NCBI RefSeq assembly: GCF_013314535.1
Contig: NZ_JABUAE010000008.1
Coordinates: forward strand, 1 to 64,000
Source of the DNA: Bacillus sp. Xin1
Lineage (GTDB): Bacteria; Bacillota; Bacilli; Bacillales; Bacillaceae_G
DNA: 64,000 bases
Direction of reading: 5' to 3'
Shown here piece after piece: positions 33,218 to 41,567 of this stretch. A program made the translations under genes and the position numbers. Within the stretch, counting starts at the first letter, position 1. Each line of letters begins with the position of its first letter. The notes under the pieces are model-generated. The model did no database searches. It was given only the letters and a program-made list of their open reading frames with translations, and was not told where the DNA came from.

Positions 33218-34444
33218 TTAATTAAATTTATTTCTATCAATAAGGCGGGGGAGATAATTCTCATGCATATTATCGAATTTATTTTCGATTTTTTTTCTCA
33301 TTCTATCTGTCTTAACCATATATGTTAAAGATGATAATAAATTGTCATCACCACGATGAAAAGCTATTTCTAGAGGATTATCTGTATTTTCGGCAATAAG
33401 GTTAGTGAAAGTCCCTCGTCCTATATGAGTAGACCAATCTGCAAGGAGTAAATGATTCGCTAGGATTTTTTCTTCTGAGTTACCGTATGTTTTTAAGAAA
33501 TTTATAAAATTATGTTTTAGTTTATTAAAATATTGACTGTAGCTTTTTCCTGACATAGCTTTTCCGTCCCTATTTATAAAAAGAGCACCTGAGTCAGTAT
33601 GATCTTTATATAGATTAATATGATCTGCAAAAAGAACTTTTCCCCAGTCAAATATTTGTAGAACGGCCTGATCTCTAGGCTTTTTTACGCTACTGGATCC
33701 AGAATGATCTTTAATATCCTTTCTGAAATTTTGATTTTTTAGAGTGACTAGAAAATCTCCAGTATTTAATTTTCTTTTTAAGTTTGAACGTTTCAAATTG
33801 ACGACCTCACCTCTTCTCAAGCCACCGAATATTTGTAGATAAACTCCTAATGCTATTGGCTTTGTTTTTAGGGTAGCGATTTCTAATAATAATGGAATGT
33901 ATTTTGCTGGTAACATATGTTCTTTCTTTGAGACCGTTTTGGTGGGATAGATGACTTCAAAAGGGGATTGAAAATAATATTTTCCTTGATAAGTCTCTTT
34001 TTTTATAAAAAGGGTTTCATTTACTTTTGGTAAGCATCCTTTCTTTTGAAGCCATATATAAAATAATGTTAATGTTCTTTCAACATCTTTAACCGTACCT
34101 ACTGTTCTTTCTTTACGAGATAGATTATTAAGAAAATCATTTCCATGTGCTAGTTTTAGTTCTTTTAGATTATTAATCCCTAACTGTTTCTTGTTAGTTA
34201 ATAAGTAGTTTAGAAAAGAAACCATATTATTACAATGTTTTCTTTGGGTATTGTAAGCATTATATTTCCAATTGCTTAGTATAAAGTCGCTTAATGGATG
34301 TACAATGTGTATGTCATTTGAATTTTCTTTAAGTCCAATAATTGAGAATTTCTTATTTGTTATATCACCTTGACTTGAAGTATTCCATTCTAGCCAAACA
34401 GGAATAGAGAAAAACTTATAATTTTCTAATTGTAGAGTAATCAT
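33218..34444 (-). CDS. TnpA-like tyrosine recombinase
   Basis: A 408-aa site-specific recombinase nearest the right end of the island. All catalytic positions are visible: Arg in GGLRRGEVV, HxxR in STHIGRGTF, His in IAFHRGDDNL, and Tyr in SLTYMVKT. A SAM-like core-binding domain (about residues 50-170) precedes it. A GGGGGG ribosome site lies before the ATG. Position and direction, reading inward from one end as the first gene of the module, match tnpA of Tn554. Confidence 0.85.
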   Translation of the reverse strand: MITLQLENYKFFSIPVWLEWNTSSQGDITNKKFSIIGLKENSNDIHIVHPLSDFILSNWKYNAYNTQRKHCNNMVSFLNYLLTNKKQLGINNLKELKLAHGNDFLNNLSRKERTVGTVKDVERTLTLFYIWLQKKGCLPKVNETLFIKKETYQGKYYFQSPFEVIYPTKTVSKKEHMLPAKYIPLLLEIATLKTKPIALGVYLQIFGGLRRGEVVNLKRSNLKRKLNTGDFLVTLKNQNFRKDIKDHSGSSSVKKPRDQAVLQIFDWGKVLFADHINLYKDHTDSGALFINRDGKAMSGKSYSQYFNKLKHNFINFLKTYGNSEEKILANHLLLADWSTHIGRGTFTNLIAENTDNPLEIAFHRGDDNLLSSLTYMVKTDRMRKKIENKFDNMHENYLPRLIDRNKFN

Positions 34445-34602
34445 TTTTTACCGTCCCCCCAATCACATAATTTTGTACATTATCTTTACGGATTTGGTCG
34501 AAAGATATGTGTATAAATCTATAATATATTGTCGCTTTTTTGTGTACAACAATAATTTCTTAAAATTTAGAATTCACTTGTTTTTAGAGTGTTGGATAAG
34601 GA
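34445..34602. other. Right-end non-coding region, promoter of the recombinase module
   Basis: About 160 bp between the TnpA-like start and the right subterminal repeats. No gene is visible. It must hold the leftward promoter of the recombinase operon. Confidence 0.4.
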
Positions 34603-34635
34603 TAAATATGTACATGAAGTTTAAGTACATATTTA
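34603..34635. repeat. Right subterminal inverted repeat
   Basis: Perfect 11-bp arms, TAAATATGTAC (34603-34613) and GTACATATTTA (34625-34635), 11 nt apart and directly inside the right terminal repeat. GTACAT arms also occur near the left end, so these are candidate recombinase arm sites. Confidence 0.65.
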
Positions 34636-34650
34636 TGGAGATATGTTGTC
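34633..34650. other. Right attachment junction of the island
   Basis: Terminal repeat GGAGATAT (34637-34644) is followed by core GTTGTC (34645-34650). The native SSB frame resumes with TGG at 34651. Confidence 0.85.
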
Positions 34651-34830
34651 TGGAGAAAATCGGCTGAGAATGTCTCAGAGTATTGCAAAAAGGGTTCGCT
34701 CGTTGGGATTACAGGTCGTATTCATACGAGTAATTACGATAATGAACAGGGGAAAAGAGTGTATAAAACAGAAGTTGTGATTGAAAGAATTACATTTTTG
34801 GAGCGGAAGAGAGAGGAAGCTCCACGGTAG
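34651..34830 (+). pseudogene. ssbB: 3' half of the disrupted ssbB-like gene
   Basis: Sixty codons to TAG without a start: WRKSAENVSEYCKKGSLVG, then ITGRIHTSNYD and IERITFLERKREEAPR. This completes the OB fold begun at 8277. There is no acidic protein-interaction tail, as expected for the short competence-type SsbB. It is silent unless read from inside the island. Confidence 0.9.
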
Positions 34831-34985
34831 AGAACGGTGATATAAGAAAAAAGAAAGCGGTGTAATTACCAGATAACTATTATTTTTCATTAATTCCTTT
34901 TCATAAGTAACTGCGCAAAGAGAAATATATCGTTTTTGGGATAATTTAAAACCTTAGATTAATGTAATCTCTAGTAGAATAAAAT

Positions 34986-35024
34986 CAAAACCCCTTGTGC
35001 AATATGGACAAGGGGTTTTGTTCA
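34986..35024 (+). terminator. Terminator downstream of ssbB
   Basis: Perfect 13-bp arms (CAAAACCCCTTGT and its complement) with a 9-nt loop. Also T-rich leftward, so it may serve the convergent MFS gene too. Confidence 0.8.
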
Positions 35025-35109
35025 AAGAAAGTATAACTTTTAGAGTAATAATCTAGCTCCAAAAGGAAAGCTATTTTGATTGTTCCGAAAGAGTCCTCGA
35101 AATTCTTAA

Positions 35110-36312
35110 TTACTCGGCTAAGCTAGCTGCCAATTGTTTTTCTTTCCACAAGAATGTAATGCCAAGACCAACGGCCATAATAACAGCAGCGAAAAGATAA
35201 GGATAGTGGATGTTTACATCAAATAGTATACCGCCTATTGCTGGTCCGACGATGTTACCTAAGCTTGTATAGGTTGAGTTCATTCCAGCAACAAACCCTT
35301 GCTCTTTCCCGGCAGATTTTGATAAAAATGTTGTCAATGCGGGACGAAGTAAGTCAAAAGCAAGAAAAATGAAGCAAGTTACCACCAGTACCCCCAAAAA
35401 GCTAGAGACTACGGTGGAAACTACTGCTAGTATTGCACCTATAATTAAGCATAATTGAATTAATTTCTTTTCACCAAGTATATCGACCATTTTTCCAAAC
35501 ATAAATATTTGTACAACAACGCCAAAGATTGAGCTTATTGTAATAATAGCTGCAATGTCCTTTGGCATAAAGCCGAATTTATAGTTAGAAAATAGGCTGA
35601 AAATAGTTTCATATGCTGATAAGCCGAAAGCGAGTACAAATACAATAATAAATGCGATAAAGTAAAGCGGATTAAGTGATTTTTTTAAATCACTTATAAA
35701 ATTTGTTTGTTTTGTATTGGCGGAAATTTCGGCAAGCTCTTCTTTTGTTAGTGGTTCCTTTAGAATGAAAATTGACGAAACGCATGCTAAAAACGCAATA
35801 GCTGCTGCAAAGAAGAAGGGTGTGCGTACACCGTATTCTGCAATGAATCCACCGATTCCGGGTCCTATAATAAAGCCAGTACTGATGGCAGCAGATAGAT
35901 AGCCCATCGCTTTTGGCCGTTCCTGTACGGATGTAATATCTGCAACATATGCAGTAACACCGGGCATAATAAAGGCTGCACTAATTCCTCCTAGAGCCCT
36001 TGATATATAAAGCATCGATACATTCGTCCCTAAACCAAAGATAAGTTCTGAAGAACCAAAAAGGAATAAGCCCATTATGATCATTTTCTTTCTGCCATAG
36101 CGGTCAACCCAGCGTCCTGTGAGTGGTGACATAAGCAGTTGTGCCACCGCAAATACGGCAACAAGGTAGCCCATCGTTTTTCCTGATAATTGCATGAGAT
36201 TCATAAAAGACGGCATAACAGGGATGATGAGACCAATCCCCAAAAATGCAATGAATATATTGCTTAAAAGAATAATTAATACCATCTTTTGTTCTTTTAT
36301 TGTTTTCTTCAT
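35110..36312 (-). CDS. MFS drug efflux transporter, NorA/Bmr-like
   Basis: A 400-aa, 12-TM major facilitator protein. Motif A is GRWVDRYGRKK (near 66), and the antiporter motif C appears as GFIIGPGIGGFIAE (near 150), which marks proton-drug antiporters of the DHA1 type. The ribosome site is AGAGGTG. A TetR regulator lies immediately upstream in the same direction, 26 nt away, a common arrangement for drug-induced pumps. Substrate unknown. Confidence 0.85.
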   Translation of the reverse strand: MKKTIKEQKMVLIILLSNIFIAFLGIGLIIPVMPSFMNLMQLSGKTMGYLVAVFAVAQLLMSPLTGRWVDRYGRKKMIIMGLFLFGSSELIFGLGTNVSMLYISRALGGISAAFIMPGVTAYVADITSVQERPKAMGYLSAAISTGFIIGPGIGGFIAEYGVRTPFFFAAAIAFLACVSSIFILKEPLTKEELAEISANTKQTNFISDLKKSLNPLYFIAFIIVFVLAFGLSAYETIFSLFSNYKFGFMPKDIAAIITISSIFGVVVQIFMFGKMVDILGEKKLIQLCLIIGAILAVVSTVVSSFLGVLVVTCFIFLAFDLLRPALTTFLSKSAGKEQGFVAGMNSTYTSLGNIVGPAIGGILFDVNIHYPYLFAAVIMAVGLGITFLWKEKQLAASLAE

Positions 36313-36337
36313 GTACCAACACCTCTTCCTGTAAGAA

Positions 36338-36919
36338 TCATTGATGTGAGATCCCCCTCCAAAACACTGCCCAAGAGGCCTCTAATTTATCTTTCAGCCG
36401 TTTTTCATCATTACCGTATACAAGTTCAAGGATAATGGAATCGATTACTCCTAAGAAGGCAAGGGTTGGCGTTTTTGCTATATCTCCGACTATCATCTTA
36501 GCGTCGATCCAATCTTGAAATTTATTCTCCAATAGCACATACACCTTCTCTGCTATGTCAATTACTTCTTTTTCGATTGCTTTTGCAAGATGTGCCGGCG
36601 GAAAGAATGACATACGTAGCCAAAACTTTAACTGTTCATTTTTTTGAAAAAGATCGATTTCCAATTGTAGCAGCCTGTATAAATCTTTTTCCGGATTTTG
36701 TGAATCAATTTTACTTAAGTATTGAAGTTTTGAAGCTAGTTCAGTTTCTTTTGCATCACGTAACACCTGAAGAAAAAGATCATCTTTTCCTTTAAAATGT
36801 GAGTAAATGGACTGCTTTTTCATGCCAACTTCTTCAGCTATTAAAGAAAGGGGCGTCCCTTCATAACCATGAATCGTGAAATATTTTAGAGCGGCGTCCT
36901 TAATTTCATTACTTTTCAA
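36338..36919 (-). CDS. TetR-family regulator of the MFS pump
   Basis: A 193-aa regulator. The TTG at 36919, six nt after GAGGTG, is the preferred start; an upstream GTG overlaps that site. The TetR HTH covers residues 3-50 (FTIHGYEGTPLSLIAEEVGM, KQSIYSHFKGKDDLF). The C-terminal ligand domain is unremarkable. The palindrome ACGAACGTTCGT lies 20 nt upstream, and the operon reads regulator then pump, so it probably represses both genes and is released by a drug ligand. Confidence 0.85.
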   Translation of the reverse strand: MKSNEIKDAALKYFTIHGYEGTPLSLIAEEVGMKKQSIYSHFKGKDDLFLQVLRDAKETELASKLQYLSKIDSQNPEKDLYRLLQLEIDLFQKNEQLKFWLRMSFFPPAHLAKAIEKEVIDIAEKVYVLLENKFQDWIDAKMIVGDIAKTPTLAFLGVIDSIILELVYGNDEKRLKDKLEASWAVFWRGISHQ

Positions 36920-36938
36920 TAAAATCACCTCGAATTTT

Positions 36939-36950
36939 ACGAACGTTCGT
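36939..36950. promoter_or_regulatory. TetR-type operator
   Basis: ACGAACGTTCGT, a perfect 12-bp palindrome upstream of the TetR gene. It overlaps the expected promoter region. Confidence 0.7.
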
Positions 36951-37331
36951 CAGTTATGATAGCAAATTAAATAAATGTAAGCAAGCGAAAAATACATTTT
37001 GATATCTAAACAAATAACTTTAAAGATTGACATTCAACCTAATTAGGAAAAGCTTTAAAGGAAGGAGAAGGGATGTCAGGATACGAATGGCATCTGGCTG
37101 ATTTTACTATATGGTGTTGAAGGATACAGTTTCTTACATATAAAAAGAGTACATTCTAAGAAGAAACAACATTAAAATTTTAACTCTTAACTTCGTTTTA
37201 TATACATCTTAAAGTGGGTCTAACCCGGAATAGGTCTTAAGTCTGATTTGAAAACGGTTCTTAAGCTCGTTATGGGAAATCAAAAAAATAGTTAAGATAA
37301 GAGTATCAAATCGAAGGGAGGCAAGCACAAG
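36951..37331. other. Intergenic region before the LiaIH-like genes
   Basis: 380 bp without a convincing gene. TTGACA (37027) and the palindrome CCTAATTAGG (37038-37047) lie before a 15-codon frame (37073-37120) with a GGAAGGAGAAGGG ribosome site, which may be a decayed gene start. Nearer the Lia genes (37215-37275) are repeated GGTCTTAAG/GGTTCTTAAG sequences that could be response-regulator sites. Confidence 0.35.
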
Positions 37332-37682
37332 ATGAAACAATTTCTAGCGTTTATCGCAGCCGGTATTTTGGCTTTAATTGCTCTTGGTAGTCTTGCTGGT
37401 ATTGTAGGGTTCGCAATTGGAGCAGGGATTGTGTACTGGAGCTATAAATCATTTGTGCGAGCACAATCATTTTTTGGAAAGTTAGCTTGGGGTATTGCTG
37501 GTTTAATCGGCTTGTCAATTGCCCTATCTCATTCCCCAGCACTAATCGGTATCGCAGCATTAGTCGTTCTATACTACGGATATCGTGAGTGGAAAAAAGA
37601 AAAAAATGTAGTGGATTCTTCTGAGGGTTCTACACGATATAGCAACTTTGAAGATGAGTGGAACAAGTTAATGAAAAACTAA
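37332..37682 (+). CDS. liaI: LiaI-like small membrane protein
   Basis: A 116-aa protein with two hydrophobic regions (residues about 4-45, Gly/Ala/Ile rich, and 55-88) and a charged C-terminal tail ending FEDEWNKLMKN. It directly precedes a PspA/LiaH homologue, the order liaI-liaH of B. subtilis, where LiaI anchors LiaH to the membrane under cell-envelope stress. No LiaRS genes lie in the window. The ribosome site is GGGAGG. Confidence 0.7.
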   Translation: MKQFLAFIAAGILALIALGSLAGIVGFAIGAGIVYWSYKSFVRAQSFFGKLAWGIAGLIGLSIALSHSPALIGIAALVVLYYGYREWKKEKNVVDSSEGSTRYSNFEDEWNKLMKN

Positions 37683-37726
37683 TATAAAACAATTTAAATT
37701 ATAAAGTAGAAGAGAGGAAGATTAGG

Positions 37727-38377
37727 ATGAAACAATCTTTATTCGGACGCGTACGTGATGCAATTTTAGCAGATTTTCATAATGTTTTAGATGAGAAAGA
37801 AAGAAAAAATCCAATCGCTATGTTAAATCAATATTTACGTGATAGCGAGCGTGAAGTAACAAAAATTGAAAAATTAATTCAGCGCCATAAAACATTAAAA
37901 TCTAACTTTGCTCGTGAACTTGAGCAGGCTCGTTATTTCGTAAATAAGAGATCAAAGCAAGCTGTAATTGCGCAAGAAGCAGGAGAAATGCAATTGCATG
38001 AACATGCATTAGAAGAAGTCGCATATTATGAAGGGCAAGTCGCTCGTTTAGAAGAAATGTATGCAGGTGTAGTGGAGCAAATTGATGAGTTAGAGCACCG
38101 TCTTTCTGAAATGAAGAATAAACTAAAAGAAATGAATGCAAAGCGCATGGAATTAATGGCTCGCGAAAATATGGCACATGCAAACCGTCGTATGAATACA
38201 GCTCTTCATAAAATGGATGAGAATAATCCGTTCTTACGTTTTGAAGAAATTGAAGATCACATTCGTGATTTAGAGCTTCGCATGAATGAAGATCATGAGC
38301 GTGATACATTTGATATGAAAATTGCAAAACTTGAGCGCGAAATGAAAGAAAAGGATGAAGTATCTTTAACAAAATAA
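37727..38377 (+). CDS. liaH: PspA/IM30 family phage-shock protein, LiaH-like
   Basis: A 216-aa protein that is almost all alpha-helical coiled coil, with the N-terminal FGRVRDAILADFHNVLDE typical of PspA/IM30 and a length near LiaH (225 aa). Such proteins assemble into rings or spirals on the inner membrane and protect it during envelope stress. It follows the LiaI-like gene by 44 nt, with an AGAGAGGAAG ribosome site and a clear terminator after it. Confidence 0.85.
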   Translation: MKQSLFGRVRDAILADFHNVLDEKERKNPIAMLNQYLRDSEREVTKIEKLIQRHKTLKSNFARELEQARYFVNKRSKQAVIAQEAGEMQLHEHALEEVAYYEGQVARLEEMYAGVVEQIDELEHRLSEMKNKLKEMNAKRMELMARENMAHANRRMNTALHKMDENNPFLRFEEIEDHIRDLELRMNEDHERDTFDMKIAKLEREMKEKDEVSLTK

Positions 38378-38411
38378 TTGTAGTACATTATAAATGAATT
38401 TATAGTGATAG

Positions 38412-38446
38412 AAAAAAGGTATTGTGGAAAGCAATACCTTTTTTAT
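38412..38446 (+). terminator. Terminator of the LiaIH-like operon
   Basis: Arms AAAAAAGGTATTG/CAATACCTTTTTT with a 7-nt loop, 35 nt after the stop. Confidence 0.9.
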
Positions 38447-38680
38447 TTACGGCTAATAATTCTCTCATATTGTCTATTATCAATCTACTTTTTTGAGCGG
38501 CAGAGAGACGGAATATGATACGAAAAAGGATGTGTAAATAGGAGCAGTTGTTACATGATATTTACTAATTCTACTAAGACTATAATTGTGATTAAAAAAA
38601 GCAAGCGTCTCAGTAGGAGTATCTCTCTAGAACATGTTACAATACAGCTAAGAACAAGCAATAAAGGAGAGTTTATTTAC
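38447..38680 (+). other. Intergenic region with the promoter of the CvfC-like gene
   Basis: No gene is visible. TACAAT at 38638-38643 is a good -10 box, 43 nt before the GTG start. Confidence 0.4.
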
Positions 38681-39808
38681 GTGAAGATTAAAGCAATTGA
38701 ACCAACGCCAAGTCCAAATACGATGAAAGTTATCTTAAATGAAGTGTTACCATCAGGAGCACGTAATAATTATACAAATGAAAATATGGAACAAGCACCA
38801 GAGCAAGTGCAGCACATTTTAAAAATTGAAGGTATTAAAGGTGTATACCATGTTGCAGACTTTTTAGCAGTTGAGAGAAATGCGAAGTATGACTGGAAAG
38901 TACTTTTGCAACAAGTTCGCGCTGTGTTTGGAGAAGAAGTAACTGAAGAAGATGAGAGGGAGCAACTTTCACATTTTGGTGAAGTGAAAGTATTCATTCA
39001 AATGTTCTTTACAATTCCGATGCAGGTGAAACTAACAGATGGAACAACGGAAGAACGAGTTGGGTTACCAGACCGTTTTAAAGAGGCGATTATGAAAGTA
39101 CAAATGTCTGCGCCTAACGTTGTGAAAGAGCGTAAATGGGTAGAACAAAGTACACGTTACGGTAATTTTGAGGAAATTGGAAAAGAAGTTGTCGAAGAAA
39201 TTGTAGCTGCTTATCCAGAGGAACGCGTTAACAAAACTGTAAAAGAATTATTAGATCAAGCAGGTGCGAAAGAAGTAACGATTACAAAGCGTGAACCATA
39301 TAAAGTAACAAAGGAAATGATGGCAGATCCTGATTGGAAGAATCGTTATGCAGCGCTTGAGCAAATGGATCCTACAGAAGAAGATATTCCTGTATTGAAG
39401 AAAGCATTAGAAGATGAAAAAGTATCAATCCGTCGCCTGGCAACAGCGTACTTAGGTATGGTAAAAGGTGATGAAGTATTGCCATTACTATATAAAGCTT
39501 TACTAGATCGATCTGTAAGTGTCCGCCGTACTGCGGGAGACTGCTTATCAGATGTAGGGGATCCAGCAGCGATGTTTGTGATGATTAAATCACTGAAAGA
39601 TCCAAGTAAATTAGTACGTTGGCGTGCAGCGATGTTCTTATTTGAACTTGGTGATGAAAGTGCGATTCCAGCACTGCGCGCTGCGCAAGATGATCCAGAG
39701 TTCGAAGTAGCAATGCAAGCTCGTTTAGCATTAGAACGTATTGAAGGCGGAGAAGAAGCGAAAGGGTCAGTTTGGAAACAAATGACGGAGTCTCGCAAAG
39801 GAGAGTAA
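38681..39808 (+). CDS. cvfC: CvfC/YpgR family protein: Nfu N-terminal domain plus HEAT repeats
   Basis: A 375-aa soluble protein. The GTG at 38681 is preferred (AAAGGAGA ten nt upstream); the frame is open further upstream without a ribosome site. Residues about 1-85 resemble the Nfu/NifU N-terminal scaffold domain (IEPTPSPNTMKVILNEVLP), and about 230-370 hold HEAT-like repeats (VSIRRLATAYLGMVKG, VSVRRTAGDCLSDVGD, LVRWRAAMFLFELGD). This matches B. subtilis YpgR and staphylococcal conserved virulence factor C, whose biochemical role is not settled. It is followed 4 nt later by the DCC gene. Confidence 0.85.
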   Translation: MKIKAIEPTPSPNTMKVILNEVLPSGARNNYTNENMEQAPEQVQHILKIEGIKGVYHVADFLAVERNAKYDWKVLLQQVRAVFGEEVTEEDEREQLSHFGEVKVFIQMFFTIPMQVKLTDGTTEERVGLPDRFKEAIMKVQMSAPNVVKERKWVEQSTRYGNFEEIGKEVVEEIVAAYPEERVNKTVKELLDQAGAKEVTITKREPYKVTKEMMADPDWKNRYAALEQMDPTEEDIPVLKKALEDEKVSIRRLATAYLGMVKGDEVLPLLYKALLDRSVSVRRTAGDCLSDVGDPAAMFVMIKSLKDPSKLVRWRAAMFLFELGDESAIPALRAAQDDPEFEVAMQARLALERIEGGEEAKGSVWKQMTESRKGE

Positions 39809-39812
39809 TCCT

Positions 39813-40196
39813 ATGATTGTTTTCTATGATAGCTGGTGTCCGATGTGCACGGCAGTGGCAGAGCGTACGAAGAAGCTTGATAAAAAAGGTACGGTGAAGT
39901 TTGTTTCTTTTCGTGATAAAGATGTCGTGGAGGAGTATCAACTTTCCGAAGAGATACAAGAAAAGATGGAACAAAGACTTTACATTTTAAAAAATACTAA
40001 ATGGTATGACGGAATTGATAGCGTATACGTATTAGCCAAAGCTGTACCGTCATACTGGCTTGCGATACCTTTTATTAAGTTGTCTATTTTATTTGGATTT
40101 GGAAATAAAGTATATGATTATATTGCTAATCGTAGAAAACTTGTACCTGTTGGACACTGCCATGAAGGGGTTTGTGAAATTCCTTCAAAAAAATGA
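39813..40196 (+). CDS. DCC-family thiol-disulfide oxidoreductase-like protein (DUF393)
   Basis: A 127-aa thioredoxin-like protein. The family signature DxxCPxC is at the N-terminus (YDSWCPMC, Cys9 and Cys12). Extra Cys residues lie in the tail (GHCHEGVCE). It sits 4 nt after the CvfC/YpgR gene and before a bacilliredoxin, so the cluster has a thiol-redox theme. Partner and substrate unknown. Confidence 0.8.
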   Translation: MIVFYDSWCPMCTAVAERTKKLDKKGTVKFVSFRDKDVVEEYQLSEEIQEKMEQRLYILKNTKWYDGIDSVYVLAKAVPSYWLAIPFIKLSILFGFGNKVYDYIANRRKLVPVGHCHEGVCEIPSKK

Positions 40197-40279
40197 AAAC
40201 ATTGCTATCTTTCTTTTGCACCTATTATAAGAGCGTGATATGATGAATTTGGAATGAAAGTTGAAGGAGAGATTACAAG

Positions 40280-40714
40280 ATGTCAAATGCATACGAAGAA
40301 TATATGCGTCAAATGGTAATTCCAATGCGCCAAGAGCTAGTGCGTGCTGGATTTGAAGAATTAACTACAGAAGAAGCTGTAACAGAATATATGGAAAATG
40401 CGACAGGTACAACGTTGGTTGTTGTAAACTCTGTTTGCGGCTGTGCAGCTGGTTTAGCTCGTCCATCAGCTGGTCAAGCGGTTGTACGTTCTGAGAAACA
40501 ACCTAATCACCTTGTAACTGTATTTGCAGGCCAAGATAAAGATGCAACTGCAAAAATGCGTGAGTACTTCGGAGAAATTCCACCGTCTTCACCATCTATG
40601 GCATTATTAAAAGGAAACGAAGTTGTTCACTTCATTCATCGTCATGAAATCGAAGGTGCAACAATGGAAGAGATTATTAATAACTTAGAACAAGCTTTTG
40701 ATAAGCATTGCTAA
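40280..40714 (+). CDS. brxA: Bacilliredoxin BrxA (YphP family)
   Basis: A 144-aa protein with the atypical CGC active site (Cys53 and Cys55) in VNSVCGCAAGLARPS, and strong overall similarity to B. subtilis YphP as I recall it. Bacilliredoxins remove bacillithiol from S-bacillithiolated proteins after oxidative stress. It has an AAGGAGAG ribosome site and a terminator overlapping the stop. Gene order after ypgR is also that of B. subtilis. Confidence 0.92.
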   Translation: MSNAYEEYMRQMVIPMRQELVRAGFEELTTEEAVTEYMENATGTTLVVVNSVCGCAAGLARPSAGQAVVRSEKQPNHLVTVFAGQDKDATAKMREYFGEIPPSSPSMALLKGNEVVHFIHRHEIEGATMEEIINNLEQAFDKHC

Positions 40715-40743
40715 AAAAGGGGGAGTGATTCTCCCTTTTTTCT
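40713..40743 (+). terminator. Terminator of brxA
   Basis: A-run, GGGGGAG/CTCCC stem with a 5-nt loop, then a T run. Confidence 0.8.
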
Positions 40744-40759
40744 TTATATATGAGGTGAA

Positions 40760-41539
40760 ATGATGATTGTAACAACAGCAGGACGAACGAATGAAGAAAT
40801 GACAACTTATGCAAAAAAGGTAGCGAAAGAATTACAATCTTCTTTTGTCGTACGGAATGATATATCTGTAGTGAAACTACATGAGCAGTTTGGCCAAGAT
40901 ATACTTGTCGTAGGAAAGAATCGGTTAGCAATTTATCCAAAAGGTACGGAAGAATCTTTCTTTTTCCATCCTAATTCTGCAATGTTTCGTGTGAAAAGAT
41001 TAATGCGGGGAGAACATGATCCATTAGTAGAAGCTGCAAAATTAGAAAAAGGAATGACAGTGTTAGATTGTACGCTTGGTATGGCATCAGATAGTATTGT
41101 AGCAAGCTACGTTGTTGGAGAAGAAGGATCAGTAACAGGTCTTGAAGGAAATCGCTATATGGCTTATATAATGAATAAAGGCTTAAAGCAGTGGTGTGCG
41201 GGGATATTAGCAATCGAGGAAGCAATGCGTAGAATTAGAGTGAAGCAAACCGAACATTTTGATTTTCTAAAGAACTGCGAAGACGATAGTTACGACGTTG
41301 TGTATCTGGATCCGATGTTTGAAGAAACAGTAATTGAATCTGATGGAATTCGAGGTTTAAAACACTTTGCTTTATATAATGATATTACAGATGAAACGAT
41401 TGCAGAAGCAAAGCGTGTTGCTAGGAAACGTGTTGTTTTAAAAGATCATTTTCGTAGTACACGATTTGAACGACATAACTTTTTTGTCCATAAGCGAAAA
41501 AGTGCAAAGTTTCATTTTGGTGTAATTGAACCTTGCTAA
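40760..41539 (+). CDS. RsmJ-like class I SAM-dependent methyltransferase (YpiP-like)
   Basis: A 259-aa protein with Rossmann methyltransferase motifs: motif I VLDCTLGMASDS (near 95), acidic motif II VTGLEGNRYMA, and a catalytic-type motif DVVYLDPMF (near 182). It resembles the RsmJ/YhiQ-like family that methylates guanine in 16S rRNA, though the motif IV here differs from N6-adenine types. Two ATG codons are adjacent at the start. The argS promoter overlaps its 3' end. Confidence 0.75.
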   Translation: MMIVTTAGRTNEEMTTYAKKVAKELQSSFVVRNDISVVKLHEQFGQDILVVGKNRLAIYPKGTEESFFFHPNSAMFRVKRLMRGEHDPLVEAAKLEKGMTVLDCTLGMASDSIVASYVVGEEGSVTGLEGNRYMAYIMNKGLKQWCAGILAIEEAMRRIRVKQTEHFDFLKNCEDDSYDVVYLDPMFEETVIESDGIRGLKHFALYNDITDETIAEAKRVARKRVVLKDHFRSTRFERHNFFVHKRKSAKFHFGVIEPC

Positions 41540-41560
41540 TTATTTGAAAAGATGTATAAT
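41533..41560 (+). promoter_or_regulatory. argS promoter
   Basis: TTGCTA and TATAAT with a 16-bp spacer; the -35 overlaps the end of the methyltransferase gene. Confidence 0.7.
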
Positions 41561-41567
41561 AATCAAT

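Larger units (their letters stand above)
8436..34644. mobile_element. 26.2-kb Tn554-like tyrosine-recombinase genomic island inserted in ssbB
   Basis: Both boundaries can be read to the base because the target gene is split. Left: native TGC codon, 6-nt core GTCATA, then ATATCTCC. Right: GGAGATAT, 6-nt core GTTGTC, then native TGG. The ends form an imperfect 12-bp inverted repeat (ATATCTCCRTAA). Replacing the island with either core restores the SSB frame as Cys-Val-Val/Ile-Trp. The right end carries three tyrosine recombinase genes plus a TnpC-like gene, as in the TnpABC module of Tn554, which also uses a 6-nt core and makes no conventional target duplication. Cargo: arsenic resistance, type II CBASS, a SIR2 protein and regulators. 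Confidence 0.88.

Noticed and set aside
8430-34650. Integration into a tRNA gene, as for typical integrative elements
   Set aside because: No tRNA cloverleaf is seen at either end; the split SSB reading frame explains the site.
8430-34650. Prophage or conjugative element
   Set aside because: No capsid, portal, terminase, relaxase or T4SS gene is visible in the island.
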